Shown: positions 36,921 to 51,500 of the stretch, piece after piece | How positions within the stretch are numbered: the first letter of the stretch is position 1 | Layout of the letters: every line of letters begins with the position of its first letter | DNA from: Tetrahymena elliotti 4EA | Lineage: Eukaryota; Ciliophora; Oligohymenophorea; Hymenostomatida; Tetrahymenidae | Reading direction: 5' to 3' | Assembly (NCBI GenBank): GCA_000231825.2 | Contig: JH720313.1 | Coordinates: 189,522-253,521, forward strand | DNA length: 64,000 nt | Translations under genes and position numbers: made by a program | Notes under the pieces: model-generated | Database searches by the model: none | What the model was told of the DNA's origin: nothing | What the model saw: only the letters and a program-made list of their open reading frames with translations

Positions 36921-37174
36921 CATTCTTTTTAGTTGAATAATATAATTTTTACTCCAAAGAATAATTAATTCTAATATAATTAATTTTAAAAAATATAAAT
37001 AAATAGGTAAATCTAATATCAAAAAATTATTTAGTATTTGAAACTTGATAATAAAGGTTATAGAAAGATTGTTTCGAAATTAAAAAAGAATTTTAAAGTG
37101 TTAAGTAGAAATCTATTAATAAATTAATAAATAGTATTTGATATACTTAAAAAATGATTTAGATGAAATAAATT
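36630..37174. other. intergenic; 5' part belongs to the tandem duplication
   Basis: The first ~290 bases are the duplicated 5' flank of copy C. The remainder is AT-rich and holds the 3' end of the kinesin gene. Nothing else was seen. Confidence 0.45.
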
Positions 37175-40100
37175 TCAATACTTAGTTGAATATTATTATT
37201 AATTTTTATTATTTTCATTTTTATTTGAGGATTTTTAAGCATCAGACAAAAAAGAGTAGTCATATCTAAATCCAAGATTTATTGATGGGTTTTTTTATGT
37301 ACCTTATAGACTGATGTTTCCAAACTGAGTATTATTATTATTGCTGTTGGTATTATTTTATTTTGTACCTGAATACATAGAGTTATTTGATGTTGGATTA
37401 TTTGTGGTGCTTGAAGCGCTATTACTTTACTAATTAGGTTTTGAATTTTAATTATTGTAAATGTTATTCCAATTATTATTTATTATTGACTACTGCTGAT
37501 AAGGCTGTGATGATAAACTATGTGATTTTTAAGATGAGGACTATTTGTTTTAACTAGAATTTTAGTTGGATTGTAATTACTTTTAACCTTATTACTGCAA
37601 AATTTGTTATTATTGCTAAGGCTGAATTTAAAGATTAGTTGAAGAGCTTTATGAGCTTTAGTTTTAACTATTATTGTTGATTGAAGCCATTTAGATTTAG
37701 TATGATAATGATTTAGACTCAAAAGCATCAGCAAAAGAATTTTATCTCTTAAAGAAATCTAAAATTTCTTAGTATATAGGTTTCTATATATATTAAAAAA
37801 ATAATTGAGAAAAAAAATTAGAGGTTTTAATTAATTACATGTGATTCTTCTATTTGTTATCTTAACTTACTGTATTCTTCCTTTTGCAATTTTTCAAAAG
37901 ATTTTTAAGTGCTCTTGAGAATTTCATTTATCTAATTAACTTCGGTGGTTTTCTTCTTTAATTCCTGTTCAAATAATAATGAATTTAAATAACATTTCAA
38001 TATCTAATAAAATTTAATTTTACTGCTTCAATAATTTCTATTTTTTTATTAGAAAGTTCCAATTCATTAATCATGACCAAAATTTTATCTTAGAGTCTTT
38101 TATTCTCACTAATATATATCAGTTAGCTAATATTGAGATTCTCGCCATGAATGTTATTATCTACTTTACCTTCACTCTAATTAATTTTTAGTAATTTGAT
38201 TTTTATTAATTTTTTGAAAAAATTTATTTATTTACAAATTCTGTAATTATTTCTGATATTTTATCTTGAAGTTATGTCTGAAGTCCTTGCTAATAAATTT
38301 AGTTGCAAATCCCATCAACATCCACAATACCACTTTATTACTTTTATGTTTATAATTCATCGATGATAAGTTCTTAAATTGCTTAAAATAAATGAGTAGA
38401 GGAGTTCTTAGCAAGCAAAGATTATTTAGAAATATTTTGCTTCTGATTGTTGTTGTTGTGTACACTTTAGACTATCTTACTTTTTTTCTTATCAGGGCTG
38501 CCTTGATCTATTCCTGCTTTTTCTGAGTATTTTATAGATTCTTCTTCCAAATTGTCTATCCTATATCTCAGGATTTCATGAGTTTTCTTAGCCTATTAAT
38601 AAATTATTATATTAAATATAAAATTATTTATTAAAGCTGTTGTAAGTTACCTTCTCTAAAATACCTTATAGATTATTTGAAGTATCTATTTCATGTAAGT
38701 ATTTGCTTTTAATTATCTTGTTCTTTTAATAATTGAGAGATTCTTATATTTCAAGAGACCTGATGTTACATTCTAAGCTAGAGTGCAAAGTATCGAATCT
38801 CATAATTTCGAGGTATAGTAAATTTAAGTTTGTAGAACTCTCTTATTGTGAATCTTAAGAAATTTAAGAATTGTTGACATCTAAATATGATTAAAGAAAG
38901 ATAATTAAATATATCTCCTAAATAAATTTAAATATTTACTAATGAGTTGTTGTTCAATATTTTTAATTAACTCTTAGAATCTGCATTTTGAAATTTTTTG
39001 ATTGAAGACACATTATTTTACATCTTTTAATACTTACTGAATATTAGATTTTACTTTCAATTAACTTTCTTGCTTTTTTTCTAAAATTTCTTATTACTAT
39101 TGTTCTAAGTTATTCATATTGTATTTAGCTAATTCAAGTACAGTTGCAAAATTTTGTTCAGCTTACTGAGATTTCAGTTTTAAGTAATCTTAAGCCTTTT
39201 AATTTTAAAATAAAGAAAAGTTTTTTATTTAAAATTCGAAGAAATAAATATTACAATCTATTCATAATTTTTTAAAGATTATTACAGCTGTGATATTTAT
39301 TTAGCTCTCTAATTAAGTTCCTATTCAGATGTCATATTTGAAGTTTGAATTTTAGATTATAATGTCTATTTATCTTATTGAGCCTATGACAATTTATCTT
39401 ACAGTTACAAGTTTTCTTTTTTAAGCTAAAAGAGTTAAATTTAATTTTATTGATGTTATTGGTAATTCACTTACTTTTGCTATATGAGTTTCCTATCTCT
39501 AAATTGTGTTTTCATATTCCTAAAGTAACTACTTCAAATCAGAGATTTCTGAATTCTAAATTTCTACTCTTTCCTTTATTTTATTATTTTTAACTTATGT
39601 TTTTGACTGATTTTTGAGGAATAATTTTATGTATGATAAATAAATATATGTTTGAAATATTGTGGTAATCAAGATTAAATTTATTCAATTTGTTAAATTA
39701 AAAATGGAAATAATTTTAAAAGCTTACTTAAAGAATAATATTTTTTTAAACATGATCAAGATTAGAATATTCTTCTTCAGAAATATTTTCACCATATTTT
39801 TTTAAATTATTGTTAGAGGTAGCTGTTGAAGAGTTATCTTGGGTTTGATTATACTGTGCTTCACCTTTTTTGAATACAGATTTGTTCATATTCATATATG
39901 TGCCTGTGTCATATTGAGAAGGAAGCTTATTTATTGTTTCCTCACTAGGAATAGTGACTTCTTAAAATTTCTTTACTCTATCTAGCTCATGCTTAGCTTC
40001 CATTAAATCTTTTTTGAGTTATTAGATTATTCTTTGAAGTGCTTCTGGTGAATTTTTTATGTTCATTTTGAAATGATTTTTAATTGATTTGGCTCTAGTG

Positions 40101-42152
40101 GCAAACTTCAATGTAGATAAAGTTTCTTCCAAAGAACTTGAATGGCTGGAGCAAGTGACTAGTAAAGAAGTTTTAAAGTTACCACCAAGACTTTCTTGGA
40201 GAATTCTAGTTAATTTGGAGTCTCTGTAGGGAATATGCTCTGAGTTAGTTGTTAGAGAATGAATAACATTACCAAGACAACTTAAACTTAGATTAATTTT
40301 TTTCGCTTCTTCTAAAATGTCTCCAATTGCACCTGTTTTACCAACTTTTTCACTGCCTGCCAAATCAACTAAGTTCAATTTTCCTTTTTTTTCTGTGTCA
40401 TTTGGATATCTTTATTTAATTTCTAACATGAAAATTGTATGAGAACGAGAACTGTATTAATTAATTCTTGTAGCAGCTACTTTTCTTGCCTATTCACCTA
40501 ATTCTAACATAGTAATTAATTCATTTTCTGTTCCTACACTCTTTTAAAATTCATTAAAGATTAAATTGTGAAAATAATACAAAATATGTAGGATCTTTGA
40601 AAAATAAAAAGAAATTCATCTCAAAGCATTAAATCGGATATTTTGATGATGCAGAATTAAGTAATAAAATCAAATTGATTTAAAATTAAAGAGCTTTAGT
40701 CATTCATGCTATGAAAAGAATTAAGAGTGAAATGTATATTTAGACAGCCTTTAATAGATTTTTATAATGAAGAAATTATCTTTTTACCAAATAATCTACT
40801 TATCTTGTGAATAAAAGGAATTTAATTAAAAAAAATATTTACCAATTAAGTGAGACCTTCTACATAAATACCTCTTGTGGGAGATTCTTTGATTTTTAAA
40901 TCACATTTTTAAATGCAGAGTAAATCATGAAGATTTTCTTTGTATATTTCAAGCATTGAGCAAGTAAGAATGAATTCTATGTCCATATCACACTAATTGA
41001 TGGTTTGGAAAATATGTTCTCTATTTTAAAATAATTTATAAATATTAACTTTTATGTATGTGCTTAGGTAGACTCAAGAAAATTATCTCTCAAATAAATA
41101 TTTATTATTTAAATGTAACTAAATAATAAATTACATGGAACGTGGAATTAAACCTTTAAGATTTTTATTATAAATATCACCAAACATGCTATAGGTTTTT
41201 CCTGAGCCTGTTTAACCATATGCAAATATAGTACCATTATATCCATTCATAATATCAGTGATTGTTTCCCTTCCGACTGCTTCATAAATTTTATGCTGAG
41301 AAGTATTAGGATCAAAGACGTAATCCATGGTAAAAACAGTTGAATCTGGCATCAAAACAACTGTTTTTTCATCTGGATAAAGACAGCAATCATTCCCTAT
41401 TTCATTTTTGGTTAATTCAATTTCTATTTTGTTTAAAGGTCTAAATCTTGCAAAGACTTTAGTATTAACGCACTTTTCATTGTTTTATAAAGCTTATTGA
41501 AGAATTATATTTGAAGATGAACGCGAAAGACCTTTTTACTGATTAACGTTTTAATACTGCTATGCATTTTACTTGTCATAATTACTCTATTTTTAAATAA
41601 AATTTGTTAAATAAATTCTGGCTCAAGAGCTAATCCATCAGCAATTAAACTATTGTTGAGTATTAATTTGCATTTTTTTCATTTTTTTGAATATTTTTAA
41701 CTCCTTTTGATATTTAAAAAACATAGTAGAAGAAAATTAATAATTACAAAAGGTTGCTCTGGTTTGGCTCTGTACTTTGAAATTATTTCGTTTTTCAAGT
41801 TAGCAGAAACATGTTTCAGAGAATGGTTTCCACCATTTCTGCTTTTTGAACGGCTCTTAGAATTATGCTTTTTGACTTTTGCTAATTCCTTTTTTAATTT
41901 TTCTAGCTAAAGATTTGAATTTGATGGAGTGTGATTATTACTACGAGAAGAAAAAAAATTTCCTTAAGTTTTAGCACCTTCCAAAATGACTACTTATGAT
42001 TCAGAGTAATTCCTTGAATGCTCATTCGTAGCACTTATAATAGAATTATTTTACTATGGTACTTGATAATTGCTTTCAAATATAAAATTATTATGATTGT
42101 TGCTATTCAAATTGCTATTGCTATTTGAGTAATTATAGCTGTTGTTTTTCAT
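37175..42152 (-). CDS. kinesin-1-like motor protein
   Basis: Twelve exons in consistent phase (3,846 nt, 1,281 residues). Exons run from 42152-41748 and 41586-41135 to 37747-37175; introns are mostly 49-161 nt, with one of 302. The motor domain (about 174-500) shows KVFARFRPL, the P-loop [11 protein letters not shown], switch I NQYSSRSH, switch [16 protein letters not shown], the microtubule-binding [19 protein letters not shown], and RAKSIKN at its end. These resemble conventional kinesin heavy chain most closely. A ~170-residue Asn/Ser-rich extension precedes the motor. After it comes ~590 residues of coiled coil, then a 190-residue Q/N/S-rich tail. It should be a dimeric plus-end motor for vesicle or ciliary transport. 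The P-loop Gln is encoded by TAA (41212-41214). Confidence 0.93.
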
Positions 42153-42846
42153 TATCTGCTTGCTTTCTTTAGATTGATGTTTAAGATTTATTAATTATTT
42201 CACCTATCTTTTAATTTTTGATTTTTTAAGAATCCTTAATATTTCAAATTTTTGATTAAATTATTGATTAACATCTCCCTCTGTCAAAAATTAAAACAAA
42301 CAACCATTAAATTATTAACAAAAAAGTATATCTATCTGCCTTAAAAGCATTCAATCTCAAAATGAAAACTCAGATTACTAACTCAATATCCATAAGTTTT
42401 TCCATTTGAAAAAATAGTATTTTTTAATACAATTAATTGTTTTAAATTACATAAATTTGAAAGGAAATCACTAAATATTATTTGAAATTTATTTTTATAA
42501 TAATGAGATTGAATTCATCTTGAAATATATTTTTAAATATGAAATTCCTTTAGAAATTTTGACTACACAAATCATTTGGATTTTCAAAATTTTGGTGTGT
42601 TCAAAAATATTTAACTTTTTTTCTATTTCTTTTTTATTTATTGTAAGCTTTATTTTTTTTTATTTAGTTTGAAAGATTATCAATTAAAAATTGAAGCAAT
42701 TATTTCAGTGAAAGATTTTAATTTTTTCAAGTTAAATTTGTCATAAAATTATTTTTTAAAGGCGCTTTAAAAGAAAAATATTAATTTTTTTTCACAAAAA
42801 ATAAAAAGAGCATTTATAAAAAAATAATTAAAATTATTTAAGCCTA
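42153..42846. other. intergenic, AT-rich
   Basis: Holds the promoter and 5' leader of the kinesin gene and the 3' end of the RBR ligase gene, both on the minus strand. No further gene or repeat is supported. Confidence 0.45.
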
Positions 42847-44535
42847 TCAGTCAATATAAACATTTCCACTTGCAACAGTTTCAAGTAAAGAAGACTAATT
42901 AGTCTTAATAGCATTAGATAATTTACTTATCTTATTCTTAAAATCTTAAAATTTTGTCAGAAGTTCAGGTGGAAATGCTGAAGAAAAATCAGTTTTTTCT
43001 ATTGTTTTTGTATAGTCTATAAAGTCGTTAGAAAGCAAGATGGCTAACGTTTCACAGAATCCTGCAAATTGCATTTATGAATCTTCAAAGAGTGCCTTTG
43101 ATTTAACTTATTCTGGGGTAAAGAAGTATGCGAAAGCATATGACCATTACAGTGTTTGACGAGACTCAAGCAAGACATTAAAACCATCCTCTAAAAATTA
43201 AGAGTCATAAAAATTAATTTAAAGTTTTTCAGAAAGCTTTTCACGGGTTGACTTGACTAACTATTCCTTTTTTTTCTTAATTACATCAATAGATCTAAGA
43301 CAATCTTTAAATTTACCAACATAAAAACTGCATTTTTCAAGCATCTTTTATTGTTTTTCTTTATCACTAAGCTTTGCTTTGTCATTATTCTAAGTTGCTG
43401 TGTAATTATTGCAGTTCATATGAGGAGATCTATGATGTGTACCATCAGAATCATCGACCCAAGGTTATTCACATACATAGCAAAACGATTTATTACAAGG
43501 AGCAGAGCAACGAATATAGTTGCAACCCATTGAACGCTCAACTGCCCTATTACAAAAGGGGCACAGCTTAGCATTTTGTATAATCCATAGTAAGTTTGCA
43601 TCATCTCTACCAAGCATTTCATTGAACTCTCTATGTTATTTACAGTTGCAAGGATAGTGATTGCTTTACTAACACTTAAAGCAAAACGATGTACCACAGA
43701 GACATTTTACTTGATTTACAGAAACACCATCCATCTTTTCAGCTGCATACTCACAGTTATTACCAGGGCAATATTAGATATTTTTGTTTTCTTCAACATA
43801 AGACATACCTAAAAATTTCTTATAAGTGTCTCTCTATTTTGAATTTTCTTCATTTTATGACAAAATCTAAATGATAAATGAATGACGCATATAGCTATTG
43901 CATCCTTCCATCATACAGCGGAAGAATGGGTTCTTCTCTTATAGCTTTTACTCTATATAACCTTTCCAGCAATCAGTGCAAAATGTATGACCTTGCTTGC
44001 AAGATCCAATAGTTTCACTCTCACAAAAACACAAATTACAAAGTTCATCATTTCCATTTCTAAAGGTTTCTTTAATTTCTCCCTATTTTTTACATTATTC
44101 ATAATATTTTTCTTCTCTATCAAAACCTAAGTTCTTGAAAACCTTTTCTTAATCTGGAAAATACTTATTCTAAAGTTTTTGCATTGACCATCCGAATTCA
44201 TGGAAAATCAAAATGCAGTCATCCATATCCATACAGACAAGTTCAACAACTTCTTGCTTAATCTTAATCATCATTTAGTCAAAAATCTCACTTTAAAGAA
44301 TGAATGTTTGGCCATCTTCGTTTTTAAAGCGTTTACTTTCCCATTTTGCTGATAATCCTTTTTATAAAGCGCCATCATATCCGTCTTCACCTGATTTATA
44401 TTTTTTGCTACTTTTCTTTGAATGCATTTTTAAGTGCAAATCATTCTCTTCTTCCATTTCATCATGGTATTCTTCTTCTTCATAATACTCATCACCATAA
44501 CCTTCGTCATCGTAATATCCTTCTTCGTCACTCAT
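42847..44535 (-). CDS. Ariadne-type RBR E3 ubiquitin ligase
   Basis: A single exon of 562 codons. A very acidic, Tyr-rich N-terminus (MSDEEGYYDDEGYGDEYYEE) is typical of the ARIH1/Ariadne group. RING1 starts near residue 165 (CNLCFCESETIGSCKQGHTF, CTDCW), with RCMMEGC behind it. An IBR follows near 250-295 (YCPGNNCEY, CLCGTSFCFKCQQSNHYPC). RING2 is near 315-350 (LCPFCNRAVERSMGCNYIRC, FCYVC); the Cys of SMGCNY, about residue 338, is the predicted catalytic cysteine that carries ubiquitin. The last ~200 residues match the helical auto-inhibitory Ariadne domain in position and length. RBR ligases pass ubiquitin from E2 to their own cysteine before the substrate. Codon use here is more C/G-ended than in most neighbours, suggesting good expression. 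Confidence 0.93.
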
Positions 44536-45366
44536 GCTTTTTAAATCTATCTATTTTCGATAAGTTTTAATAGAAACTTTAATGTTAATTTCAAGATAAT
44601 TAATTATATAAATTAATTATTGATCTTATAATTTGGAAAATCTTTTTGAAGAAACAAGTAAATTTGCAATCAAGTAATTATAAAAGGCAATTTTTTGATA
44701 AGGATACTCCAAAATTTTCAACTAGGTACTTCACTCAATCTTATTCATATTTGCTCAAATTTTATTTCTGATCTCCTATAAACAATTCTTATAAATTATG
44801 AACCTAATTATTGAAATATCTCTTATTTCAAGTTTTAGACACCAAATAAAAACTTTCTATAGATAATAAATTTTCTAAACAAAATATTTTTTGATTTAAA
44901 TATTTTATTTGATAATAATTGTAAAATAAATTTGGTTCTTCATAAAGTTTATTTTCTTAATATATTTATTAGAATTCATTTTAAAATTTATTTTCTAAAA
45001 TTAATTAGATTTAATAATTTAAAAAAAAAAAATCTTTTCAAAGTATTTTGTTAATTATTTTATTTATGCCATTTAACATGAATATAGTTAATAATTTTAA
45101 GAAATTTGTAAAAGCAAAATAAGTTGATTCATAGATAATAAAAATACTTAGTAGCTGCGGGAAATATTTTTGGTTTAGATTTACTAAATGTAAGAATGAC
45201 CAATAAATTAATAAATCTATTTATGTATGGATATAGTTATACTAATTTCATAGCGATAGTTTTTATATTGAACTATTGTAAACAAATAGTTAATAATTAA
45301 AAGTCTTTGTAATAAAATTAGGTTTTTATTAGTTCAAGATATTCACTGTTCAAGCATATTACTAAA
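44536..45366. promoter_or_regulatory. shared divergent promoter region
   Basis: Lies between the starts of the RBR ligase gene (minus) and a Q-rich gene (plus). AT-rich; no motif can be named. Confidence 0.45.
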
Positions 45367-47250
45367 ATGACATCTAAAACCCTAATCAACAACTTAATTA
45401 ATCCTAATTATACTGATGATTTAAATTTAGAAAGTGATAATATATAAATGGCTGTTTCAAAGTTGGTTACAAACTCAACATTTTATAAGGAAAAGAAAAG
45501 TGCAATGAAATCTTCTAGGACATATTATGCAGATTAACCGTTAAGCATAAATGTAGGAGTTAAGTATGAGCCTTACATATTTGAGAAGAATTTAAAGAAA
45601 AATCATAGGTCTAAATTAGAAGAGGAAGTTGATAAAATAAAGTAATATACTATTATCATGCAGAGAACTGATCAAGAAGCAAAAGTTAAAGATAAAAATT
45701 TTGAGAAAATGAGATAATTAGATATGTAAAGTTTAGAAAAAAGAATACCAAAGTTAGCAATATTACACAAGATTCAGGCTTTTCATAGAAAAAAATTCCC
45801 TTAATTCGATATAAATAAATGCCTTAAAAGGAAGAAACAATCTGAAGACATGTCAAGGGGAGAATATATTGAAACAGAAGAAAAAAAAATTACATAGCAA
45901 GTAGCTCGCAAAACATTACTTCAAAGATAATAAGATATAATAAAGAGATGTTTGTCTCCAAAGACCAGAGAAGCTTTAGGAGTTCATGTTGAAATTAAAA
46001 ATGATAATTTTGGGGATGAAACAAATACTAACTAAACATATTACTAAACTAGAGGTGCACACTCTTTTGGATTTTCAACTCGAACTCCTTCTAACCGCCA
46101 CTAAACGCCTTGTTGCTCTTCTTTTCATGATGATAATGTTTTAAAAAACTATGTAAATAAATCTTTTAATAGCTAAAGAGCTCACTCATCTTCTGAAAAT
46201 AGAAGAAAAATGTCATTAGTTAATCAATCTTTGGATATGAATATACAATCTTATGGACAAACTTATTAAGAAAATTTTGTAAAATAAGATAATTAAAAAA
46301 GGTAAAGTTTTTTATTTGCAACTAACCATAACAATAACCTGTAAGGTACAGATGTAAATAGTATTTAGCAAAATACTTTAAATCCATATAATAGTAATAC
46401 TATGTAGTCTACAAGTTACTAAGGTTAAAACAAAAGAAAATTTTCATCTGCAATGTGTAGTCCTTAAATATAGACTCCTCAATAAAATTCGCCTGAAAGA
46501 GAAAAAAAATAAAGAGAAAACAGTCCAATGAGGTTCCTTTTTAAAAAATATGAAAACGTAGTAAATGAAAGCTATGATGATTTTAGAATTGAAATGAAGA
46601 ATATTGCTGATGTATATTTACAAAATAAATAACCAAGAAAAAACTCAAACAGTGGAACACAAAATACAGAAACAAATCAATCAAGAAAATTATCAGTTTA
46701 ATAAGTCCTTGCAGGAAATGCCTAAAATGTAAATAGTGAATAACTTTCAAGTTAGTAAATTTTGTAGTAAAATGCTAATTAAAGAAAATAATCTATCTAA
46801 CTTTCATCTAATAATTAGTAAATAACAAGATAAAATGTTCAATTTTCTTCTCCTATGAGACAATAATAACAATCTAATACAGCAGATAATTCTGAATAAT
46901 AATATGCAGAAAGCTCAGGAATTCCTGCCTAAAATTAATCAAATCCTAGAAAAAGTAAATTCATAGAAAAGAATTAAGGAGTATAATAACTCAATAAAAC
47001 ATTAAATGAGTTTGAAAAAGAAAACCTAAAAATAAAAAGAAAGGTGAATAGCTTTTAAAAGAATATTGAATAAAATGATAAAAAAATGGATGATGCTTTA
47101 GAAATGAGGAGAAAATGTGATTCTTACAATGTCAGCGACTTTTTAATGAAAGTCCAATAAAAAAAAATGGCTGATCAAGAAGAAAAATAAAAATAAGAAG
47201 CAAAAAAGAAAAAGTTTAGTAAAGTTGAAAGGAACAATTAAGCTTAGTGA
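45367..47250 (+). CDS. unrecognised coiled-coil and Q/S-rich protein
   Basis: A single exon of 627 codons. After a Ser/Lys-rich N-terminus there is a helical charged region (residues ~95-190; KNHRSKLEEEVDKIKQYT, EKRIPKLAILHKIQAFHRKK). A long Ser/Gln/Asn-rich middle follows, and then a C-terminal coiled coil of about 100 residues (NKTLNEFEKENLKIKRKVNS, RKCDSYNVSDFLMKVQQKKM). The pattern of two coiled coils around a disordered linker suits a structural or cytoskeletal protein such as those of basal bodies or the cell cortex. That is inference; no domain is recognised. It is divergently placed from the RBR ligase gene. Confidence 0.75.
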
Positions 47251-48561
47251 GGTAATTTTTAAAATCTATTGATTTTGTATATTTAAAAGAGATTAGATAA
47301 AAATGATTAAAATTATAGTTTTTTGTTAAATAAAACAAATATTATTCTGTAAATAAACCAATTTTATAATATTTGAATTAATTTAATTTATACTAATACT
47401 TCAACAAACACATCAATATTATTTTTTGACTAATTTAATTTTATAGATTAAAATTTTAGATAACTTCATTTTGTTGAAAAAAATTTTGTAAAAATTATTT
47501 AAAATTGAAAATTGTTTGTTATTTTTGTTGTGAATGTACTCATACCAATTATTTTGTGAATAAAATAAGTATTTAAAGATTTTTTTATTGTCTCTTTCTA
47601 TAAATAAAGTTATTTCAAATAGCTCATAAAAATTTATTATTATTTTTAATTAAAAACATATGACAAAAAATTTAGCTCACAACAATATTCGAGCTTTAAA
47701 TTTAATTAAGCAAATATTTAACAAATTAAAATTAAAAAAATAAAGTTAAAAGTGAGTATAATTTTTACTATCATAATAATAATTTTTGTTTAAATTAATA
47801 ATATGATAAAATAATATCAAAAAAAATAACAAAAAAATTGTTTTAAAAAATGAGAATAATTAATTAAATAAAAATTTATTAAAATTAAAGAAGAAAATAA
47901 ATTTTAGAAACTTCCTTAGTTATTTTGTTTTATATTTTTACAAAGAAAGCAAATAATTGTAATTGAATTTATGATAAGGCAATCTAGATTACAGTCGTAT
48001 CAGAAAAATGCATCAGAAAAATGAGTACAGAGATTTATATCAAAGGTGTTAAAGGTGTTGATAATATGGCTAAGAAATTGGGAAATAATTTTTTTAAATT
48101 AATTTGGTATTTTTATAGGAAAATGACTCTTTAGTTAAACTTTTTACTTGCATTGTTGATGATAAATTAGCAAATAAAAATTGATGAAATAAAAATGGAT
48201 GATTATGATTAGCTCATGTTTTTCATAAAAAGTTAAAGATTTTGAATTAAAAATATTGCTTACCTTTAAGCATTAGGGTTGATTTTGATTTGATGATTGA
48301 GTGAAGTTGCTTAACATCACAAATAATATAAATGAAACAAATAAATAAAAGAAAGTAAGAGTAATTAAAAAAATTAAATCAAAGAAAAAAATATTCTTTT
48401 GTAAATATTATTGATTAATTGATTATCTAAATATTATACAAAAGTAAATCATAATCAAAAACAAAATTGATTAATTCAATCTATCTATCTCTGATTTATT
48501 AATTGAATAGAATCTATATAAATAGGTATCGCTCATTAAAGTTAATCATAAATATAAATTA
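47251..48561. other. intergenic with a possible mini-gene
   Basis: Mostly AT-rich. Between 48021 and 48184 an ATG (MSTEIYIKGVKG) and a later stretch after TATTTTTATAG (ENDSLVKLFTCIVDD, then LANKN and TGA) could be two exons of a ~33-residue protein. The donor would be a GTT within the reading frame, and both pieces are short, so this is only a suggestion. The promoter of the RasGEF gene should be at the right end. Confidence 0.3.
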
Positions 48562-51500
48562 ATGAGTGAAATGATAAATTAAAAGGCAAAACATGATGTA
48601 GATTTGCACTAATACTATAGAATGAGGACAAGAGGGAAAAAATACTCTCTAGAATTAAACCAAATGTCTTAATAGCAGGGATAAAACAATTAATAGATAA
48701 GGGATGGACTCATTTTAAATAAAGAAATGAGTAAATAATTTTTAACTCTTATTTTGATTATCATATTTTAATGAGCATTAGACAATAAATTATATTTGAT
48801 ATATAAAATATATTTTATTATTTAGAAACAATTTATGAAAGTGATGAATTCAAGCTACATAAAACGTAAGAAGAGTAGAACTACTTTTATTAGCCACAAT
48901 CTGAAGTTTATATTTAGGGTATTTCTGAATCTCATTTAAGTTAATCAGCACAAGGAGAATAGTCAAACTCGAAACTTAAGATAATTAATTTTAAAAAGTA
49001 AAGTGTGGAAATAGGACAATATCAAAATGATATGTTTAATGATACTAAATCCAATAGCTCATCTAATCAATATAATTCGGATATGCAGAGTAAGATTAAA
49101 AAAATACAAAAAATTGGAATAAGAGTATCACGGAGTTTAGACTATACTTCTAAATAGAAGAATAATATACATTATATTAGAAATCTTCATATAAGTGACG
49201 CACCCAAATTTAAAAATAAAAAAGATAATTGTATTCCTAATTAGTAAATAGATAAATTATTCTTTGATTAAAATGAAAACTATGAATAAGATATTTTGGA
49301 TTAGAATTCAATTTTAAAGAAAAGAAAATAAAGTCATTCTATTGATGATATATTATGGAGAAATAAACACTAGAGCTTAGCAATCTAATTGGAGATATAG
49401 AACTAAAAAAAGCTTACATCTCGCTTAGAGTGTTAATCACCTTTACATAATCTACTGAAAAATAAACTTACTCAAATTAAAATGAAAAGAGCCTGCTCTG
49501 ACAAATCTTAAATACTATCAATTTTAGAAATTATGGAACAATTCTATTGCAAATAAGCTGTAAGCAATGTTATATAAAACGAATACGATATTTCAAATGA
49601 TTTCAGTAACTGCTTTTCTAATTCTATCACTCCCTAGTTCTTCACTGAAGAAACAGCTGCAAAATATATTTTGAAACTCTTCAAAAATAGGAACTTTTTA
49701 AAGAAAAATTATTTTGAGGAAATTCAAAAAAGTAAGGATGGTCATATTTAATTTAAGGAATGTTGCCTTGAGGGAAGATGTGTGACAAATACTAATAAGA
49801 CACCTCATGTCAATAAAATAAAATGCATGCATAAATATCTCCTTTTATATCGCGCTTTTTAGGATGAATCATTTTTCAATGAGCTCGTCATCAATACATA
49901 CGATTTTTTAATAAGCAATCATGAGTTGTTTACTTAAATGGTATGCTTCTTCTTCTTTAATGATAATGTCTCTTTTAATAGGCAATTTAAATGCTTGGAA
50001 TTTTGTCTCAAGTGGATCACTTAAAGACCCTTCACATTCTAAGAAAATTAAGATCTCTTTTATAAAATGAAAGAATTTGTTTAATTTATAAAATTAAAAT
50101 ATGGCACTTATAAGCTATCTGAGAGTGAATTAAAAATGAAGCCAAACGCTTTAAACTGTAAATGTAATTAGTTTTTAAAGATATTTGACTTAGGTGATAG
50201 TATAAATAATCAAGAAGAATAAATTAAAAGCTAATATTAAAGTGATTCGATTTATATATAATCTCCAATAAAACTTTTGAAGCAAACATTTTCAACACCA
50301 GCTACAGATTAAGCAAGATCATATGCATAGTACAATAATTAAAATTTAGAGCAATACAAAACTGGAGCTGTGAGTCATCCTGACTTCAATATGAGATAAA
50401 GCGCTAGTATGAATAGTAACTAAAATTCTTACTTTGATAACCGTATGCTTAGCAATGATTTTTCTGTTTAAAATTCAATCAATATAAATAATAACACTAT
50501 TAACAATTCTTTCAATTCAATATCTCTTAATGGTATTAAGAATCATTCAAATAATAATGATATTAATAATAGCAACTATGATAGCACTCATGTATCTTTA
50601 TCTTAAAGATCTGAAAAGAGAAGGGGTCCACCACCTGCTCTGGCCAGATACAATAACACTCCAAATTAAAATCAAGCTAAGAAATTACTTTCTAAAATAA
50701 TACTTAACCAAAACTCAAATACTCCTTAAAAAGGAGCAGAAGAAGAAAAACAGATAGATAAAAACTAATAATAAATTTAAAGTTTTGATAGCAAAACAGC
50801 ATCAATACCTTTTATAAAAGAAATTAGAGGAGCTACAAATTCAATATACTGTAATTCATAAGCTACTGCTCCTTGCACATATAAAGGAGAAAATGCAATT
50901 TATTCATAAACTGAATCTTCGGGCCACATTAGCACTTTTAAATCTCTCTTTTCTGAAAGAAAAGAAAGCTAAGAATTGATGTAAATCCCCCAGTTTAAGG
51001 GTCCTTAAGTAAAGTCTATGGTTATACACTAAACATAAAGCATAGATGAATTATCTTCCTCATATCATAATAATCATAATAAACCAGGCCAAATATATCC
51101 TACTCAGTTATCTTCTTCTCTCTATCTGGAGTAACAAACAACTAGCAATTTTGATAACAATTACCTCTATGGTTCTTCTCATAATATTATGAGCAAATCT
51201 CATCAACCTCCTTCAAAATAATATTGCAAATTAAGCCAAATAGAAACAAAGCAGAATCAGTATAAAGATGGTATAAAAGAAGAAGAAATAATTGAATCTT
51301 AAGAATCTTCTTATATATCATCGCAATCATCTTCAGTAAGAGAAAAAAGTTATAGTGCTAGTCAATTAACTATAATTGCCTCATCTATGTAATAAGGAAA
51401 TTCTTCTTCTAATTCCAATGGAAACAATTCTAGTATAAAATCTTATCAAAACAGTAGTGCATTAAAGCTAAATCCTCCAAGTTAAAATGTGAGCTAGCTA

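Noticed and set aside
43351..44570. Several small ORFs on both strands
   Set aside because: All lie inside the RBR ligase gene, whose zinc-finger motifs fix the true frame.
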